From NCBI GenBank assembly GCA_934255435.1, contig CAKQNZ010000057.1, positions 1 through 11,828 of the forward strand: 11,828 bases of DNA. The letters run 5' to 3'. The position numbers and the translations under genes are program-made. Under the pieces are notes generated by a model, which made no database searches, had not been told where the DNA came from, and saw nothing but the letters and a program-made list of their open reading frames with translations. Source of the stretch: an uncultured Clostridia bacterium (lineage in GTDB: Bacteria > Bacillota > Clostridia > Peptostreptococcales > Anaerovoracaceae). This document shows positions 1 to 6,447 of the stretch, piece by piece. Within the stretch, counting starts at the first letter, position 1. The number at the start of each line of letters is the position of its first letter.

Positions 1-263
1 CTACAGGACAGCTCAACAGCCTTATCAGTGATGCGATGATGATGAAGCAGCCGCCTTCGGACAAAGGCAAGCGCTTGAAGATATACTTCGTGTCGCAGGT
101 GGGCGTAAAGCCGCCGCTGTTCTCTTTCAAAGTGAACTCAAGACCGCTGATGCATTTCTCCTATGCCAGATATCTTGAAAACAAGATAAGAGAAGGTTTC
201 GGATTCGAAGGAACTTCTCTTAAATTCGTATTCAGAGAAAAGGGGGAAAAGGAAGATGTCTGA
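1..263 (+). CDS. der: Ribosome-assembly GTPase Der (EngA), C-terminal part only
   Basis: The reading frame is open from the left edge (first full codon at position 3) to the TGA at 261-263, so only about the last 86 residues are present. They match the KH-like C-terminal domain of Der/EngA, the tandem GTPase needed for 50S subunit maturation. Recognisable pieces are the M-KQPPSDKGKRLKIYF segment, VGVKPPLFSFKVN and LMHFSYARYLENKIREGFGFEGT, followed by a short charged tail. The two GTPase domains lie outside the window. The stop codon overlaps the start of plsY by 8 bases (256-263), which points to translational coupling in one operon. The der-plsY-gpsA order is common in Clostridia. The identification is firm because this C-terminal block is highly conserved; truncation is due only to the window edge. 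Confidence 0.95.
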   Translation, partial: TGQLNSLISDAMMMKQPPSDKGKRLKIYFVSQVGVKPPLFSFKVNSRPLMHFSYARYLENKIREGFGFEGTSLKFVFREKGEKEDV

Positions 264-984
264 TATCGGAATAATAGGAGGACCGGACGGCAGCAGCATG
301 CTGTTTTTCCCCTCAGGAGGTCCTTTCGGTACAGATTCGATGTATATGTGGCAGTATGTGCTGATCCTTGCAGCTTTTGCACTGGCAGCGTATTTTCTCG
401 GAAATATATCGCCATCCACACTGATGGCAAGAGCCAGAGGTATAGATATCAAGAAAGCCGGAAGCGGCAATGCAGGAACAACGAATGCGCTGCGTGTAAT
501 GGGAAAGAAAGCCGGAGCAGTGACTCTCATCATCGATGTCCTTAAAGGTGTGGCTGCAGCAGTGGCAGGGACACTGGCCGGAGGAGAACTGGCAGGATAC
601 ATATGTGCATTTGCAGTTTTCATTGGGCATATATGGCCAGTGGTATACAGATTCAAAGGCGGTAAAGGTGTCGCTACGATATTCGGAGCAGCTGTGGGGC
701 TGAGTCCGGCACTGGGCTTTTCAGTGCTTGGCATCGTAGTCATCGCAGTGCTTGTGACAAAGCGTATGTCAGTGGGATCCATCATCGGAGCGATAGCGTT
801 CCCGTTCATGGCGTGGTGGCTGGAGCCGGGATTCGCACCGCTTAGTATAGTGATAGCACTGATTGTTATCATAAAGCACAGATCGAACATAGCCAGGATA
901 TTCAGAGGACAGGAACCTCCGATGAGTATTTTCGAAAAGAAAAAAACAGGGAGTAGTAAAAAAACGCACCGCAGAAATCCATAG
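256..984 (+). CDS. plsY: Acyl-phosphate:glycerol-3-phosphate acyltransferase PlsY, with N-terminal extension
   Basis: PlsY is the membrane enzyme that moves an acyl group from acyl-phosphate to the sn-1 position of glycerol-3-phosphate, giving lysophosphatidate, the first step of phospholipid synthesis. The three PlsY motifs are present: GSGNAGTTN (residues 69-77), KGGKGVAT (134-141) and HRSN near 208-211. Several hydrophobic membrane segments lie between them, and the C-terminus is basic. At 242 residues it is longer than the usual roughly 190-220. The surplus is mainly about 30 N-terminal residues before the first membrane helix, including an IGIIGGPDG peptide. The start at 256 is favoured by an AGGGGG sequence at 241-246 and the 8-base overlap with der. 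An ATG at 340, which would give a standard-length protein, has AGGAGG at 315-320 but with a 19-base gap, too far for efficient use. Its product feeds the same pathway as gpsA downstream. Confidence 0.94.
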   Translation: MSDIGIIGGPDGSSMLFFPSGGPFGTDSMYMWQYVLILAAFALAAYFLGNISPSTLMARARGIDIKKAGSGNAGTTNALRVMGKKAGAVTLIIDVLKGVAAAVAGTLAGGELAGYICAFAVFIGHIWPVVYRFKGGKGVATIFGAAVGLSPALGFSVLGIVVIAVLVTKRMSVGSIIGAIAFPFMAWWLEPGFAPLSIVIALIVIIKHRSNIARIFRGQEPPMSIFEKKKTGSSKKTHRRNP

Positions 985-1003
985 ACACAGGAGGACGGAT
1001 ATT

Positions 1004-1999
1004 ATGAAGACGATAGGTATCATAGGAGCAGGCAGCTGGGGCACAGCACTGGCCACAGTGGTTGCCGGCAAGGGAAACAATGTCAGGATATGGGATATCG
1101 ACGAAAGACACCTCAGATCCATGGATGAGAACAGAGAGAATACAGACTACCTTCCGGGAGTGCACCTCGATGACAACATAAATATAACATATGATGTAGC
1201 GGACGCACTGAAAGATGCAGATGTAGCACTTTTCTCAGCACCGGCGCAGCATTTCAGGGATGCTCTGGCATCAGCACTGCCTTACATCAGGGAAGATGCA
1301 CTGATAGTGAATGTTGCAAAGGGCATAGAGCAGAAGACACTGGAACGTATGTCGCAGATAGCAGCAGAAAAGCTGGATATGAACAGATATGTGGTGCTGT
1401 CAGGACCTTCTCACGCAGAAGAAGTGGGACGCAAGCTGCCGACAACGGTCGCTACAGCATCTGAAAATCTCAAAGCCGCCGAAGCGATACAGGATCTGTT
1501 CATGACAGACAGATTCAGAGTCTATACGACAGAAGACATTATCGGTGTAGAGCTCGGAGGAGCGCTGAAAAACATCATTGCTCTTGGAGCCGGGATATCC
1601 GATGGAATGGGTTTTGGTGACAACGCCAAAGCAGCCCTGATGACAAGAGGGCTTGCCGAGATAACAAGGCTCGGGCTTGTGCTTGGCGCAAAACCTGAAA
1701 CCTTTGCAGGGCTCACAGGAACAGGAGATCTTATCGTGACATGTACCAGTATGCACTCGAGGAACAGACGCTGCGGCATCATGATAGGAGAAGGTCTGTC
1801 GCCTGATGAGGCAACAGCAAAAGTAGGCATGGTAGTGGAAGGTATGTTCACCACAGAAGCTGCATACGGACTGGCAAAGAGAGAAAATGTCGAGATGCCT
1901 ATAACCGAAGCCATATACAGAGTCATAAAGGGAGAGATAAAGGCTGCAGATGCGGTAGGTATGCTCATGGGAAGAGAGAAAAAACACGAACAAGGATGA
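1004..1999 (+). CDS. gpsA: Glycerol-3-phosphate dehydrogenase [NAD(P)+]
   Basis: This cytosolic enzyme reduces dihydroxyacetone phosphate to sn-glycerol-3-phosphate, the acceptor used by PlsY encoded just upstream. The N-terminal Rossmann fold is visible as IGIIGAGSWGTA, with the GxGxxG glycines at 8, 10 and 13. NVAKGIE places the conserved lysine at 106, SGPSHAEE follows, and the catalytic C-terminal domain has GALKNIIALGAGI (Lys189), GDNAKAALMTRGLAEI and the GLTGTGDLIVTCTS stretch. The length of 331 residues is typical for the family. The ATG at 1004 has AGGAGG at 989-994 with 9 bases of spacing, so the start is secure. It lies 19 bases after plsY and 9 bases before miaB, so co-transcription is very likely. 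No odd residues were seen. Confidence 0.97.
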   Translation: MKTIGIIGAGSWGTALATVVAGKGNNVRIWDIDERHLRSMDENRENTDYLPGVHLDDNINITYDVADALKDADVALFSAPAQHFRDALASALPYIREDALIVNVAKGIEQKTLERMSQIAAEKLDMNRYVVLSGPSHAEEVGRKLPTTVATASENLKAAEAIQDLFMTDRFRVYTTEDIIGVELGGALKNIIALGAGISDGMGFGDNAKAALMTRGLAEITRLGLVLGAKPETFAGLTGTGDLIVTCTSMHSRNRRCGIMIGEGLSPDEATAKVGMVVEGMFTTEAAYGLAKRENVEMPITEAIYRVIKGEIKAADAVGMLMGREKKHEQG

Positions 2000-2008
2000 T
2001 TTGACAAT

Positions 2009-3349
2009 ATGGATTTACTTAGAGGCAGGAAATACAATATCATAACATTCGGATGCCAGATGAACGAGCATGATTCGGAGACTATCGCAGGGATGCTTAG
2101 AGAAAGGGGCTGCGAGGAGGCTTTCAGCAAAGAAGAGTCAGACATAACTATTATAAACACCTGCAGCATCAGGGACAATGCCGACAAGCGTTTCTTCGGC
2201 ACACTGGGACAGCTGAAGAAGCTTAAAGAAGCTGATCCGGAATATATCGTATGCGTGTGCGGATGCATGATGCAGCAGCAGCACATCATAGATACACTGA
2301 AAAGCAAGTATCCATGGGTGGATATAATATTCGGCACTCATAATATACATCAGTTCCCGGAGCTGCTTGTCAAAGTAGCAGAAGAAAAGCAGAAAGTCCT
2401 GGCAGTGCTTGAAGACAGCAGCGATATAATAGAAGGACTTCCTGCAAAAAGACTTTACAGACACAAGGCGTTCGTGAACATCATGTTCGGATGCAACAAT
2501 TTCTGCACATACTGCATCGTGCCGTATACAAGGGGCAGAGAAAAGAGCCGGGCGCCTGAAAATATAATCAAAGAAGTCGAGTATCTTGTATCAGACGGAG
2601 TCAGGGAGATAACGCTCCTGGGACAGAATGTCAATTCATACAGAGGAGAGAGTAGCAGCGGAGTCTGTGATTTTGCAGATCTTATATACATGCTAAACGA
2701 TGTAGAGGGACTTGAGCGTATCCGGTTCATGACTTCACATCCCAAAGACCTTTCAGATAAACTGATCCAGGCTTATGTGGACTGCGACAAACTGTGTGAT
2801 TATATACATCTGCCTGTACAGTCAGGCAGCAGCAGGGTGCTCAAACGCATGAACAGGAGATATACCAGGGAGCAGTATCTGGAGCTTGTGACAAAGCTCA
2901 GGAAAGCAGTACCGGGTATAACCATAAGCACCGATATAATAGTTGGCTTTCCGGGAGAGACAGAAGAGGATTTCCAGCAGACTCTTTCCCTTGCAGAAGA
3001 AGTAGGATATGACTCGGCGTTCACTTTCCTTTATTCGGTGAGACAGGGCACTCCTGCAGCGGAGTACGAGGACCAGATACCGGAAGAAGTCAAACATGAC
3101 CGGTTCAACAGGCTCGTGGACGTCATCAACAGCAGCAGTGCAGCGAAAAATGCTGTATATGCAGGCCGTATAGAAAAAGTCCTGGTAGACGGACCAAGCA
3201 AAAAAGATCCGGACAGACTCACCGGCCGTACAGAGGGCTTCAAGCTCGTGGATTTTGACGGGGATCCGGATCTCACAGGGCAGATAGTCGATGTGGAGAT
3301 AACAGAAGGCAGGACTTTCAGCATGACAGGCAGGATAGTCAAAAAATAA
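2009..3349 (+). CDS. miaB: tRNA-2-methylthio-N6-dimethylallyladenosine synthase MiaB
   Basis: MiaB is a radical-SAM methylthiotransferase that adds a methylthio group to i6A37 in tRNAs reading codons that start with U. The N-terminal domain carries the three cysteines for the auxiliary iron-sulphur cluster (Cys16 in TFGCQMNEHDSE, Cys52 in NTCSIRDNA, Cys86 in CGCMMQ). The radical-SAM CxxxCxxC is at Cys162, Cys166 and Cys169 in GCNNFCTYC, followed by IVPYTRGRE, GxNVNSY and LPVQSGS. A TRAM-type RNA-binding domain occupies roughly the last 65 residues. GCNNFCTYC, NTCSIRDNA and the closeness to MiaB over MtaB or RimO in the N-terminal motif support the MiaB assignment. At 446 residues it is of normal length. 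An AAGGATGA ribosome binding site (1992-1999) overlaps the gpsA stop codon, so the gene is coupled to gpsA. Confidence 0.94.
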   Translation: MDLLRGRKYNIITFGCQMNEHDSETIAGMLRERGCEEAFSKEESDITIINTCSIRDNADKRFFGTLGQLKKLKEADPEYIVCVCGCMMQQQHIIDTLKSKYPWVDIIFGTHNIHQFPELLVKVAEEKQKVLAVLEDSSDIIEGLPAKRLYRHKAFVNIMFGCNNFCTYCIVPYTRGREKSRAPENIIKEVEYLVSDGVREITLLGQNVNSYRGESSSGVCDFADLIYMLNDVEGLERIRFMTSHPKDLSDKLIQAYVDCDKLCDYIHLPVQSGSSRVLKRMNRRYTREQYLELVTKLRKAVPGITISTDIIVGFPGETEEDFQQTLSLAEEVGYDSAFTFLYSVRQGTPAAEYEDQIPEEVKHDRFNRLVDVINSSSAAKNAVYAGRIEKVLVDGPSKKDPDRLTGRTEGFKLVDFDGDPDLTGQIVDVEITEGRTFSMTGRIVKK

Positions 3350-3350
3350 A

Positions 3351-3379
3351 GAATAAAAACATGACCTTCCCAATATACT
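3351..3379 (+). promoter_or_regulatory. Possible sigma-E-like sporulation promoter for spoIVA
   Basis: GAATAAA at 3351-3357 matches 5 of 7 positions of the Bacillus sigma-E -35 pattern KMATATT. After 14 bases, AATATACT at 3372-3379 matches 6 of 8 positions of the -10 pattern CATACAHT. spoIVA is sigma-E controlled in Bacillus subtilis and in studied clostridia, so a mother-cell promoter is expected in this gap. Transcription would begin near 3386, leaving the ribosome binding site at 3404-3410 on the message. The match is by eye and the sequence is AT-rich, so chance similarity cannot be excluded. Confidence 0.4.
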
Positions 3380-3420
3380 GTAGTGATTTACAGTTGATAA
3401 TACGGGGAGGTTTTTATTTT
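3364..3420 (+). terminator. Nested stem followed by T-rich tract; possible terminator that also hides the spoIVA ribosome binding site
   Basis: ACCTTCCC (3364-3371) can pair with GGGGAGGT (3404-3411) over eight positions with one G-U pair. It encloses a perfect ACTGTA/TACAGT hairpin (3377-3382 with 3389-3394, six-base loop). The right arm runs straight into TTTTTATTTT at 3411-3420. This has the form of an intrinsic terminator after miaB. The right arm is also the ribosome binding site of spoIVA, so a read-through transcript would be terminated or poorly translated. Whether the structure forms in the cell is inference. Confidence 0.4.
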
Positions 3421-3421
3421 G
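3404..3421 (+). promoter_or_regulatory. Ribosome binding site and TTG start of spoIVA
   Basis: GGGGAGG at 3404-3410 lies 8 bases before a TTG codon at 3419. Starting there gives MEKINIYESIGKRTGGDIY, which aligns residue for residue with the start of Bacillus subtilis SpoIVA and gives the same total length of 492. No in-frame ATG fits as well, so a TTG start is well supported. Confidence 0.85.
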
Positions 3422-4897
3422 GAGAAGATAAACATTTATGAAAGCATCGGTAAAAGGACGGGCGGAGATATCTATATAGGCGTAGTAGGCCCCGTAAGGG
3501 CTGGAAAATCTACATTCATAAAAAGATTCATGGAACTGATGGTGCTGCCCGGCATTACCGACGTGTATGAAAAGGAACGGATACTTGACGAGATGCCCCA
3601 GAGCGGCACCGGCAGGACCATAACCACTACAGAACCCAAGTTCATACCGGCAGAAGCTGCACCTCTGAAGGTATCAGACAATATGCATATGAAAGTAAGA
3701 CTGGTTGACTGTGTGGGATATCTGATACCGGGAGCTGCAGGGCATATGGAGGATGGCAGAGCCAGGATGGTATCGACACCCTGGAGTGATGAAAAGATAC
3801 CCTTCGAGCAGGCCGCTGAGAAAGGCACAGAGAAAGTCATAAAAGATCATTCCACTGTCGGTATAGTCATAACTACCGATGGATCCATAGGCACAATGAT
3901 GAGAGAAAGCTATCTCAAGGCGGAGGAACGTGTCATAGAGCAGCTGACGCAGCTGGGGAAACCTTTCGTCGTCATACTCAATACAGTACGGCCCCGCAGC
4001 AGCCAGACGGCGGATATATGCCGTGAAATGATGAAAAACTACAAAGTGCCGGTGATCGCAGCTGACTGCGCAAGGATGTCAGGAGAAGAACTGGATGAGA
4101 TCATGGGGACGCTGCTGCAGTGCTTCCCGGTGCGTGAAGTCATATTCCAGCTGCCGGGATATGTGGAGGGACTCGGCACAGACCACTGGCTGAAGTCCGG
4201 ACTGATAGCGAATATAAAGCACTGGGCAGAGAATTTCAATGATGCAGGAGACGTGATCGCTACAGCGGAGGATCTTGCAGACGGGCAGATAGTGGAAAGC
4301 ACTGAAGTCCGCAGTGCGGATATGGGAACAGGCGAGATAAAGGTACGACTTGACCTGGCAGAAAATCTGTATTATCGTATAATCACTGAAATAATGGGTG
4401 AAGAAATATCAGGAGACGGTGAGTTCTTCGCCATGCTCAGAGAATTTTCCAGCGCAAAGAAAGCATATGATAAGCTGAGAGGTGCTATCCAGCAAGTACA
4501 GCAGTGCGGATACGGCATAGTACAGCCTGAACTTGGTGAAATGACTCTTGACGAACCGGAGGTGTTCAGACAGGGCAGCAAATATGGAGTCAAACTCACG
4601 GCCAAAGCACCTACGCTGCATATGATACGGACCGATATAACCACAGAGGTGTCGCCTGTTGTCGGCAGTGAAAAACAGTCTCAGGAGCTTGCATCAAGCC
4701 TCAGGGCAGAGATGAAGGAGTCTCCGGGAGGCATATGGAACACGAATATTTTCGGCAAGTCGCTGTACGAGATGGTGGCAGAACAGATGGAAAGCAAGAT
4801 CGCATCTGTCCCCGACAACATAAGAGTGAAAATGCAGAAATCCCTTCAGAAAATAAGTGATGAAGGCAAAGAATATTTTATCTGTATCGTGATATGA
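3419..4897 (+). CDS. spoIVA: Stage IV sporulation protein A (spore-coat basement-layer ATPase)
   Basis: SpoIVA is a cytoskeleton-like ATPase made in the mother cell. It polymerises on the forespore surface as the platform on which coat and cortex assembly depend. The protein is 492 residues, the same as in B. subtilis. The Walker A motif GPVRAGKS is at 24-31 with Lys30. The TTTEPKF segment keeps Thr70 and Thr71, the sensor threonines in B. subtilis numbering, and RLVDCVGY keeps Asp97 of Walker B. Conserved blocks continue through HSTVGIVITTDGSIG, EAEERVIEQL-like sequence, LDEPEVFRQGSKYGVKL and the C-terminal region needed for membrane anchoring by SpoVM, ending in a hydrophobic ICIVI. All ATPase residues known to matter are intact, so the host probably makes endospores. 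The start is TTG. The gene follows miaB after 69 bases and seems to have its own promoter. Confidence 0.97.
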   Translation: MEKINIYESIGKRTGGDIYIGVVGPVRAGKSTFIKRFMELMVLPGITDVYEKERILDEMPQSGTGRTITTTEPKFIPAEAAPLKVSDNMHMKVRLVDCVGYLIPGAAGHMEDGRARMVSTPWSDEKIPFEQAAEKGTEKVIKDHSTVGIVITTDGSIGTMMRESYLKAEERVIEQLTQLGKPFVVILNTVRPRSSQTADICREMMKNYKVPVIAADCARMSGEELDEIMGTLLQCFPVREVIFQLPGYVEGLGTDHWLKSGLIANIKHWAENFNDAGDVIATAEDLADGQIVESTEVRSADMGTGEIKVRLDLAENLYYRIITEIMGEEISGDGEFFAMLREFSSAKKAYDKLRGAIQQVQQCGYGIVQPELGEMTLDEPEVFRQGSKYGVKLTAKAPTLHMIRTDITTEVSPVVGSEKQSQELASSLRAEMKESPGGIWNTNIFGKSLYEMVAEQMESKIASVPDNIRVKMQKSLQKISDEGKEYFICIVI

Positions 4898-4906
4898 TGT
4901 AAGGTG

Positions 4907-4912
4907 TATAAT
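4907..4912 (+). promoter_or_regulatory. Possible -10 box upstream of the MFS transporter gene
   Basis: A perfect TATAAT sits at 4907-4912, 43 bases before the transporter start, in the 58-base gap after spoIVA. No convincing -35 hexamer is found 16-18 bases upstream, where the sequence is the end of spoIVA. The transporter could be transcribed separately from spoIVA, as expected if it is not a sporulation gene, but this rests on one hexamer. Confidence 0.3.
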
Positions 4913-4955
4913 AAGTACCAGGATATATTTTCAGAAAGGCTCAGGCAGTAAGAGT

Positions 4956-6371
4956 ATGAATGGGATCATTGGTACAGGGCAGGAAAAGGCAGACAGGACA
5001 CAGACAGTCACGCTTATAGTGGTGGTGATAACAGCATTTATCACCACCTTCACAGGCAGCGCACTGAATCTTTCGATACCGGCTGTAAGCAGGCAGTTTA
5101 GTATCAGCGCAGGGGCAGCAGGCTGGCTCATAACAGGATATACGCTGGCAGTAGCGGCATTTTCTGTGCCGACAGGACGCCTCGCAGATATAACATCTAT
5201 GAAAAAAGTCCTTTCGGCAGGCATACTGATATTCACTGTATGCTGCGGGATCTCGGCAGCATCGGTTTCATTCGTCATGCTGCTTGCAGCCAGGATAATG
5301 CAAGGCGTCGGTGCAGCTATGATATTCAGTACTAATGTAGCCGTACTGATAAGAGCGTTTCCAGCCGGCAGGAGAGGACAGGTCCTTGGATATTCGCTGG
5401 CGTCGACTTACGCAGGGCTTTCTGCAGGTCCGGTGATCGGCGGACTGATGGATCAGTACCTTGGATGGCGTTCGATTTTCATAATGACCGGGATACTTGG
5501 GGCGGCAGCTCTTGCAGCGGCTGTAAAGAAACTGCCGCCGGATACAGCAGGAAAAACAGTACGGATCAGGGCATCACTGGATATCAGAGGAAATCTTCTG
5601 TATATCATATCCATAGTCCTTGTGATGTACGGGCTTTCGGAAATACTCAGCGGCACAGTACCGGTGATACTGACGGCTGCAGGGCTGGCGACAGGGATAC
5701 TGTTCGTGTGGTACGAACTTAAAGCAGATGACCCGGCAGTGGACATATCACTTTTTCGGGAAAATGCAGGCTATGCGTGTTCGAACCTTGCAGCATTGAT
5801 GAATTACGGTGCTACTTTTGCTATAAGTTACCTGCTGTCGGTATATCTTCAGGTAGTAAAAGGATATGATCCTGGAACGGCAGGGCTGATAATGGTATCG
5901 CAGCCGGCTGTGATGGCGGTGCTTACACCTGTCATGGGCAGGTGTTCGGACAGGCTCTCACCGTTCAGGCTGTCGTCAGCCGGCATGGGATTCTGTGCGG
6001 CAGGAACATTCATATTCATTTTCACAGACAGAGGCACAAGTCTGGCAGTGATAATGACTGCTCTTGCAGTGACAGGACTGGGTTTCTCGCTGTTTTCATC
6101 GCCTAATACCAATGCAGTAATGTCATGTGTCCGGAAAGAATACTACGGTGTCGCTTCATCACTGCTGGCAACGATGCGTTCCATAGGGCATACTCTCAGC
6201 ATGGTCACAGTCACGATAACGGTGGGACTTTATCTGCCGGATGCACCGCTGACGTCATCAGATCCTGAAATGATAATAAAAGTGATGAGGACAACATTCA
6301 TAATATTCACTGCGATATGCACAGCGGGAGTTTTCATATCGCTGAAAAGAAAAAGCACTTCGCAGCAGTGA
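4956..6371 (+). CDS. MFS transporter, DHA2 (EmrB/QacA-like) drug:H+ antiporter type
   Basis: This is an integral membrane transporter of the major facilitator superfamily. At 471 residues with about 14 hydrophobic segments it fits the DHA2 group, whose members use the proton gradient to export drugs or metabolites. The first segment begins near residue 17. The LNLSIPAVSRQFSISAGAAGWLITGYTL region is typical of DHA2. Motif A is degenerate (GRLADITSMKKVL, lacking the usual DRxGR). Motif B is RIMQGVGAAMI, and the antiporter motif C is GLSAGPVIGGLMD, followed by WRSIFIM. The ribosome binding site is weak (AAAGG at 4935-4939, 16 bases away), so translation may be low; no better start exists before the first helix. 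The amidohydrolase gene follows after 73 bases, so the substrate could be related to that enzyme, but family membership does not define it. Confidence 0.88.
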   Translation: MNGIIGTGQEKADRTQTVTLIVVVITAFITTFTGSALNLSIPAVSRQFSISAGAAGWLITGYTLAVAAFSVPTGRLADITSMKKVLSAGILIFTVCCGISAASVSFVMLLAARIMQGVGAAMIFSTNVAVLIRAFPAGRRGQVLGYSLASTYAGLSAGPVIGGLMDQYLGWRSIFIMTGILGAAALAAAVKKLPPDTAGKTVRIRASLDIRGNLLYIISIVLVMYGLSEILSGTVPVILTAAGLATGILFVWYELKADDPAVDISLFRENAGYACSNLAALMNYGATFAISYLLSVYLQVVKGYDPGTAGLIMVSQPAVMAVLTPVMGRCSDRLSPFRLSSAGMGFCAAGTFIFIFTDRGTSLAVIMTALAVTGLGFSLFSSPNTNAVMSCVRKEYYGVASSLLATMRSIGHTLSMVTVTITVGLYLPDAPLTSSDPEMIIKVMRTTFIIFTAICTAGVFISLKRKSTSQQ

Positions 6372-6430
6372 TGCAGCACGAAAAAGAAAAGATGGAACAA
6401 TGCGGAAAAGGCACATCCGTATGATACAGA

Positions 6431-6447
6431 AGGAGGAAAGATCTATG
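6431..6447 (+). promoter_or_regulatory. Ribosome binding site fixing the amidohydrolase start at 6445
   Basis: AGGAGG at 6431-6436 lies 8 bases before the ATG at 6445. An ATG 45 bases upstream in the same frame (6400) would add 15 basic residues but has no comparable site in front of it, and the added residues have no place in the family. The shorter product of 426 residues is therefore preferred. Confidence 0.85.

Noticed and set aside
138..890. Long open frame on the - strand opposite plsY (250 codons)
   Set aside because: It lies wholly against der/plsY, whose protein motifs are clear. Its product is a low-information Ser/Pro/Thr/Ala-rich sequence with no family resemblance and no ribosome binding site.
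3373..3402. Sigma-G-like promoter (ATATA, 18 bases, GATAATA) before spoIVA
   Set aside because: It would start transcription near 3409, inside the ribosome binding site at 3404-3410, leaving the message without it. spoIVA is also a mother-cell, not forespore, gene in studied species.
6400..6444. Upstream ATG start for the amidohydrolase
   Set aside because: It lacks a ribosome binding site and adds 15 residues not expected in the family, while the ATG at 6445 has an ideal AGGAGG.
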